From assembly GCA_029051965.1 (NCBI GenBank), contig JAIDJZ010000026.1, positions 1 to 6,991 of the forward strand: 6,991 nucleotides of DNA, read 5' to 3'. The position numbers and the translations under genes are program-made. The notes below the pieces were generated by a model. That model had not been told where the DNA came from. It did no database searches and saw nothing but the letters and a program-made list of their open reading frames with translations. Of this stretch, positions 1 through 4,245 are shown one piece after another; the stretch's first letter is position 1; the number at the start of each line of letters is the position of its first letter. Origin of the DNA: Paramuribaculum sp. (GTDB taxonomy: Bacteria > Bacteroidota > Bacteroidia > Bacteroidales > Muribaculaceae).

Positions 1-1
1 T

Positions 2-61
2 CGAGATATTCGACTGATCGACAATCCGGAAGCGGCAGAAAAGAAGCAGCAGATTGTATAA
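2..61 (+). CDS. C-terminal end of a convergent gene (partial, unidentified)
   Basis: Reading from base 2, nineteen sense codons run to a TAA at 59-61 and give RDIRLIDNPEAAEKKQQIV. The peptide is charged and helix-like (AAEKKQQ), as is common at the end of a cytoplasmic protein, and composition turns A/T-rich immediately after the stop. The gene would enter from the left and converge on the leftward operon. This is an inference from a very short stretch: a second plus-strand frame (1-150) and a minus-strand frame are also open here, but their translations look less protein-like. I do not recognise the family and assign no function. Confidence 0.45.
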   Translation, partial: RDIRLIDNPEAAEKKQQIV

Positions 62-154
62 AAGATTTTAGTTCACTACTATCGTTTAAAATTGAACACT
101 TACTTATAAAAACCGGAATCGGCCTGATTTGTTCAGCGGGCCGTCTGTAGACAG

Positions 155-193
155 AAAGAGCCGCAGACCGTCATATCCGGCCTGCGGCTCTCT
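155..193 (-). terminator. Probable intrinsic terminator of the leftward operon
   Basis: Inverted arms at 155-170 and 178-193 enclose a 7-base loop (171-177). Ten central pairs, agagccgcag (157-166) against ctgcggctct (182-191), are perfect. Read as minus-strand RNA, the positions that are mismatched on the plus strand (167/181 and 156/192) become G-U wobbles, so about 16 pairs are continuous. The 3' arm runs into a pyrimidine/U-rich tail (CUCUUUCUGUCU). The plus-strand version has two A-C mismatches and is followed by ctatctgagt, which is a poor tail. It therefore most likely ends the transcript of the Ig-domain lipoprotein, whose stop lies about 45 bases upstream. The tail is not a pure U run, so efficiency is uncertain. 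Confidence 0.7.
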
Positions 194-203
194 ATCTGAG
201 TCA

Positions 204-221
204 GAAATCCCTCAGGATTTC
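204..221 (-). other. Short 3'-UTR hairpin just after the operon's last stop codon
   Basis: The arms gaaatcc (204-210) and ggatttc (215-221) are exact inverted complements around a 4-base loop, 15 bases past the stop of the Ig-domain lipoprotein in the direction of transcription. No U-rich run follows on either strand, so on its own it does not look like a terminator. It could protect the mRNA 3' end or assist the stronger hairpin about 10 bases farther downstream. The pairing is seen directly; the role is inference. Confidence 0.45.
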
Positions 222-236
222 CTTAGTATCTGATTA

Positions 237-2408
237 TTATCCGATCTCGGCAACAACGTTCTTGATGATAACCTTCATGCCATTAGGCATTGTGAACGTA
301 CCGTTGATGACGAAATGATCAGCATCGCTGCCCTTGGTGATCACAACATTGAAGCTGCAATTATCATAGTCTGTTCCGTTGTAAGAGAATGAAGAGGTCA
401 CACCGGAAGCCGTGCAAGTGAAGTCAAGAGCATCTGCGTTGTAGGTTGCAGGGAACTCAGTGTAGACATCACCTACGAGGAGTCCGATCAGATTATCGTT
501 TTCACCGACATTAATGTAGGCTTCGATACCGCCTTCGTAAACCACGTCAGAGATTTCCGACACAGTAATGGTCACAGGCGCGCTCTGACGGCCGTCGCAA
601 GTAGCATAGACCTCTACTGTTCCTGCTGCAATAGCCTTGATGTTTGCACCGAGGCCCTGAGCACCTGTCTGCTCAAGTTCAATAATACCGGGCTGCGATA
701 CATGCCATTCAAGCTGCGCGGGGAGAGTTGCAACCGGTACGGTCGGAGTGGCTGCCATATAAACGGCTGCCTGCAGTGAACAAGTCTCACCGATGAGGAG
801 ATCCTGAGGAGCTGACGGAGTAAGAGCTACACGGGAAACAGCATCATTAACGGTCACTTTGACACGCTTGGTCTTGTCGAGCGATTTGATGTCGAGATAA
901 GTCGTACCGGGCTTGTGGAGGGTGAACGAACGATCCAAGCCGTCTTTCTCGCCACGCTCGTTGACAGTGATAATCGAAGGATCAAGCGAAACTACCTCAG
1001 GAACATGATATGAGAACGACGCTTCCGGAGCTACACCGATCTGCATTGTTGCAGGCTGGCCGAATGTAAATGTCACTTCGTCAACTTCTTCTTCATTAAC
1101 TAAAGTGACGATGCGGTCAACCGGGAAACGGAGGTCATAGTTAACAACCGAAAGGTTGCAGACAAGAGTAGTGTCGGGCATATAGAATGTAAGGACGGTC
1201 AGACCTTCCTGAATTCCGGAACGTACTTTGATATAGCTGACATAACCGCTCTCATAGTTGAAATCTGTGAAAATTTCATCAACGATTACCGAGCTACCAT
1301 TTACATCCCAATAGAAGAGGCCGTTCACTTCAGCAGCATAAGCATTGAAAATATCCTGATCCCAACCACCTTCGACACCGAGACAAACGCCCTGTTCGTA
1401 GGTTGAGTTGATGTCCATGTCAACAGCGATCAATGTATGCTTGATGTTATTTGGATTAGGCTCCTGTGCGAGGGGGCGCACACCCAGATACTCGAATCCA
1501 GGAGAAACTTTCGGATAGACAAGAATAGGAGCTGTAGCTGAAACAGATTCACCTTCATTGTTGGTCATCGTAAATGCGCAGGTTGCTTTACCGCACACGC
1601 GGGGAGCTGTATATACAACACCTATGCGAGAGTACTTGCGATCGATAAAGATGTTCTTCTGTTTCTCTTCATTGGGGAATGTGAACACCTTATCCGCATC
1701 CGAAGCTTCCTTAAGCTCACCAAGAGAGTTAACCCCTGGATAGCAGTCGGTGAGAGTTATCTCATAATCGAATGTACACTCGTCAACAAGACCGACGCTG
1801 CTTAAGTTGAACCATACAGTATCGTTCGGCTGACGCTGATAAGAACGCTTATAGGACATAGCAACGGTAAGAGAGTTGCGCAGCGTACGGCTCACAACCG
1901 ACACAGGAGCAACAGCAAAACGACCGTTTTCGAGAGTAGCGCGGACAATAGTCGATTTACCCTGCGCACCGTCGACGCTTGTGATACCTTTGGTGATCAC
2001 TTCGCGATACTGCACATCGGGCTGCTGGGGGGTATCGTTATCGCCGGGATTTTCGGGATTTTCGGGAGTCTCGGGAGTTTCAGACGAATCACCTTCACCG
2101 GCGTCCTCTCCTTCGGCGCGGGATTTAGAGGAAACACGTTCATATCTTACAATATCAACAATCTTTGCAACAGACTCATCATCGACGCTCCATGTGATAG
2201 GCGTTTCGATGGTGCTTCCGGAAACATTGCTGACACGAGCTGTTAGCTCAAGAGTGTCACCATAGGCCAATTCAACATCGGAGTTGGCCAATTCAATATA
2301 GATGTCATCAGATCCGGCAAGAGTGTTGTCTTCATCGCTACACGCCGGGAAGACGCCTAACGAAGCAAAAATGGCCGATCCAAAAATAAATTTATTTATC
2401 GATTTCAT
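237..2408 (-). CDS. Surface lipoprotein with Ig-like (Big_2-type) domains, third gene of SusC/SusD operon
   Basis: This is a 723-residue predicted outer-membrane lipoprotein. A positively charged start and hydrophobic stretch lead to a lipobox ending at Cys23 (VFPAC). SDEDN follows, resembling the acidic export signal that sends Bacteroidota lipoproteins to the cell surface. Visible parts: an Ig-like domain at about 36-172 (ITWSVDDESVAKIV), interrupted at about 95-133 by a linker rich in Glu, Asp, Pro and Gly with four E-T/N-P repeats; a Cys-containing beta-rich region at about 175-425 that I do not recognise; Ig-like domains at about 426-521 and 523-618 (GETCSLQAAV, LEWHV, AAGTVEVYATC, PVTITV); and a beta-rich C-terminus at about 620-723, unassigned. 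The ATG at 2406-2408 lies 10 bases after the SusD stop, fits the signal peptide and lacks a Shine-Dalgarno, as is usual in this phylum. By position it may be a SusE/SusF/SGBP-like accessory binding protein, but no ligand-binding module or enzymatic motif is recognisable. An adhesin or structural role is possible. Confidence 0.88.
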   Translation of the reverse strand: MKSINKFIFGSAIFASLGVFPACSDEDNTLAGSDDIYIELANSDVELAYGDTLELTARVSNVSGSTIETPITWSVDDESVAKIVDIVRYERVSSKSRAEGEDAGEGDSSETPETPENPENPGDNDTPQQPDVQYREVITKGITSVDGAQGKSTIVRATLENGRFAVAPVSVVSRTLRNSLTVAMSYKRSYQRQPNDTVWFNLSSVGLVDECTFDYEITLTDCYPGVNSLGELKEASDADKVFTFPNEEKQKNIFIDRKYSRIGVVYTAPRVCGKATCAFTMTNNEGESVSATAPILVYPKVSPGFEYLGVRPLAQEPNPNNIKHTLIAVDMDINSTYEQGVCLGVEGGWDQDIFNAYAAEVNGLFYWDVNGSSVIVDEIFTDFNYESGYVSYIKVRSGIQEGLTVLTFYMPDTTLVCNLSVVNYDLRFPVDRIVTLVNEEEVDEVTFTFGQPATMQIGVAPEASFSYHVPEVVSLDPSIITVNERGEKDGLDRSFTLHKPGTTYLDIKSLDKTKRVKVTVNDAVSRVALTPSAPQDLLIGETCSLQAAVYMAATPTVPVATLPAQLEWHVSQPGIIELEQTGAQGLGANIKAIAAGTVEVYATCDGRQSAPVTITVSEISDVVYEGGIEAYINVGENDNLIGLLVGDVYTEFPATYNADALDFTCTASGVTSSFSYNGTDYDNCSFNVVITKGSDADHFVINGTFTMPNGMKVIIKNVVAEIG
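2046..2081 (-). repeat. Four-copy 9-base tandem repeat encoding (Glu-Thr/Asn-Pro)4
   Basis: Four consecutive 9-base units read gggattttc, gggattttc, gggagtctc and gggagtttc on the plus strand. In the sense direction they encode ETP-ETP-ENP-ENP, residues 110-121 of the Ig-domain lipoprotein. The unit is a multiple of three, so copy gain or loss would change linker length without breaking the frame. Two units are identical and the others differ by one to three bases, which indicates recent or ongoing duplication. Glu/Pro-rich stretches of this kind act as extended, flexible spacers in many surface proteins. Confidence 0.85.
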
Positions 2409-2418
2409 AAACGGGCAA

Positions 2419-4227
2419 TCAATTAAGGTTATTGTTAGGAATTACCTGACCATTCTCGTCCTTACACCAAGAGAGTGAGTTGATGTCCCAGAAGACACGA
2501 ACTCCGGCAGTCTGCGAGCCACCGAGCAGTTCGGTGATCTGGTCAATTTCGGCGCCGTTGTTTGAGGTACGCTCAAATGTCAGACGGCGGATACCAAGTT
2601 CGGTATCGACATCAGCCATGTTGTTATAGCGCGGCGGGAAAAGACGGGGATAACCGGTACGGCGATAAGTAGTCCAGGCTTCAGCAGACATCGGGAAGTT
2701 AACGATATACTTCTGAGTGATGATCTTTTCAAGCTTGAGCTCTTTAGAATCATTTTCATTCCACTTGACACCGATAGACACACGACCGGCGATGTCGTTA
2801 TCACGCTTATAGTAGTCGCGATATTCTACAGTGGGAAGTTCATCCTGCGCAAGATATTCGTCGGCAAGAGCCTCAGCCTCTGCAACAGTGTAGATCGGAT
2901 TGGGAATATCTTCAGACCATTCACGGAATGAAAGACGGATCGCACGCTCATAGAGTTCCTGAGCAGTAGCACCACCCATCGACCATCCGCGGAGAGCTCC
3001 TTCGGCCATAAGCATGAGGGCTTCTGTGCGCTTGAAGAATGGCTGCTTCATGTACTGACATCTTGCTGAGAGAGTCGCAAACGGACCGTAGCCTCCGGTG
3101 TCGGCGTTACCTGTATCTTGCATCATAAGACCGATACGAACACCATAGACACCGTTCGGAGCAGTTACACCAGCACTATTCTTGATGGCATAGGAGTTTT
3201 CATCAAACCATACATTCATCAGCGGGCAGTTGAAGTGCTTGAGAATGTTCTCAAGAGAAGCGCAAAGACGAAGGTCGTTCCAGGTGTTGGTCATAAAATA
3301 GAGACAAGACACCCAAGTCTGATTGCTATGATATGCAACGTCGCGCGGATCATTGTCAGTCAGAACACCGTCAGCGACAGCTTCTTCTGCAATCTTTTGC
3401 GCATCGAACGGCTTTTCATAATCGCCAGAACCATATGTTCCGCCTTCCTTATAATCCACCATGTTCATGGCCATTCGCAACTTAATAGAGTTGGCGAACT
3501 TAACCCAATAGGTCCATTCCCAGTTGGTGCAGGTCTTGTTCTGGTCAGTACCCTCGACACGACGCAGGTCTTCAGGACTTGGCTGACGCTCTTTAAGAAT
3601 ACGCACAGCTTCATCAAGGTCAGCAAAAAGCTGCTTGTAGACTTCGGGGCCTGACTCGTAGTTCAACGGAATTGTACGCTTTACATTTTTCCAGTCATTG
3701 AAAGGACATACGCCATAGAAGTCTACGATTTCATGGGTCTGATATGCTTCAGCGATAAGAGCAATAGCTCGCCATTCGGGACGAGGATCTGGCTTGCCGT
3801 CTTCATCCACGAATTTTGCAGCATAGGTCAATGCATTGAACGCCTGCTGATAGATCTGATTGTCCTTCGGTCCGCCAAGGTAACCGTTGTTGTCGGTGTA
3901 GAGCGTCGGGAGTGCGGGACCGAAAGCAAAGTTAGCCTTGGATGTAGTCCAATAGCCGGCATAGTTGTCGATCGTGTTCGCACGATAGTACTGATACTTG
4001 TGAGGAGCCCATGTTCCGGTCGGTTCATGCGAATAGTTAAGCATGAAGGGAATGGCACCGCGAAGCTCGCGTTCAATAATATCCATCGACAATACGACAT
4101 TGCCGCTATTGTTATCATCCCCATTGTCGACAATCCAAGGATATGGTTTCAACTCATCGCCACACGACTGGAAAACCGGTGCGGCAGCCATCAGCGAAAG
4201 AGCCGTAAATATAATAGATTTTTTCAT
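2419..4227 (-). CDS. SusD/RagB-family nutrient-binding outer-membrane lipoprotein
   Basis: This 602-residue protein is the surface lid and ligand-capture partner of the SusC transporter encoded just upstream. A signal peptide (MKKSIIFTALSLMAAAPVFQ) ends in a lipobox with lipid-anchored Cys22 (FQSC). Family marks are the helix KFANSIKLRMAMNM (243-256), the helical FFKRTEALMLMAEGALRGW (397-415) that fits the family's TPR-like scaffold, and KIITQKYIVNFPMSAEAWTT plus YRRTGYPRLFPP (501-532). The KFANS.KLR and W..YRRTGYP signatures point to the longer SusD-like Pfam groups (PF12741 or PF12771 type, from memory) rather than classical SusD; which of the two needs an HMM search. At 602 residues it is near or slightly above the usual 500-600. 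The ATG lies 18 A/T-rich bases after the SusC stop, with no Shine-Dalgarno, so the two genes are surely cotranscribed. Many aromatic residues at 77-110 could line a ligand site, but the ligand cannot be read from the sequence. Confidence 0.96.
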   Translation of the reverse strand: MKKSIIFTALSLMAAAPVFQSCGDELKPYPWIVDNGDDNNSGNVVLSMDIIERELRGAIPFMLNYSHEPTGTWAPHKYQYYRANTIDNYAGYWTTSKANFAFGPALPTLYTDNNGYLGGPKDNQIYQQAFNALTYAAKFVDEDGKPDPRPEWRAIALIAEAYQTHEIVDFYGVCPFNDWKNVKRTIPLNYESGPEVYKQLFADLDEAVRILKERQPSPEDLRRVEGTDQNKTCTNWEWTYWVKFANSIKLRMAMNMVDYKEGGTYGSGDYEKPFDAQKIAEEAVADGVLTDNDPRDVAYHSNQTWVSCLYFMTNTWNDLRLCASLENILKHFNCPLMNVWFDENSYAIKNSAGVTAPNGVYGVRIGLMMQDTGNADTGGYGPFATLSARCQYMKQPFFKRTEALMLMAEGALRGWSMGGATAQELYERAIRLSFREWSEDIPNPIYTVAEAEALADEYLAQDELPTVEYRDYYKRDNDIAGRVSIGVKWNENDSKELKLEKIITQKYIVNFPMSAEAWTTYRRTGYPRLFPPRYNNMADVDTELGIRRLTFERTSNNGAEIDQITELLGGSQTAGVRVFWDINSLSWCKDENGQVIPNNNLN

Positions 4228-4245
4228 TGTAAGAATTCTAAGAAT
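4228..4245 (-). other. A/T-rich SusC-SusD spacer carrying the SusD translation start region
   Basis: The 18 bases between the SusC stop and the SusD ATG read ATTCTTAGAATTCTTACA in the sense direction. Fourteen of 18 are A or T and there is no GGAGG-like element. This matches the Bacteroidota habit of starting translation from unstructured A/T-rich leaders rather than Shine-Dalgarno pairing. No promoter hexamers fit in so short a gap, which supports one polycistronic transcript. Confidence 0.5.

Noticed and set aside
121..142. ggcctga / tcagcgggcc partial inverted repeat as a terminator of the plus-strand gene
   Set aside because: Only four contiguous base pairs form around the loop and no T-run follows on the plus strand.
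1..150. Plus-strand frame 1 open from the edge to TAG at 148-150
   Set aside because: It runs through the A/T-rich spacer and gives an implausible peptide; the frame starting at base 2, ending at 59-61, looks more like protein.
1876..2265. 129-codon plus-strand open frame opposite the Ig lipoprotein N-terminal half
   Set aside because: The apparent Gly-Phe-Ser-Gly repeat in it is only the complement of the ETP/ENP repeat. There is no independent evidence of coding.
3118..3654. 178-codon plus-strand open frame antisense to the SusD-like gene
   Set aside because: It is wholly inside the SusD coding region, with no signal or family motif; it is a shadow of that gene's codon bias.
4232..4239. 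Palindrome agaattct between SusC and SusD as a possible operator
   Set aside because: An 8-base palindrome in A/T-rich sequence is easily expected by chance, and the 18-base gap has no room for a promoter to regulate.
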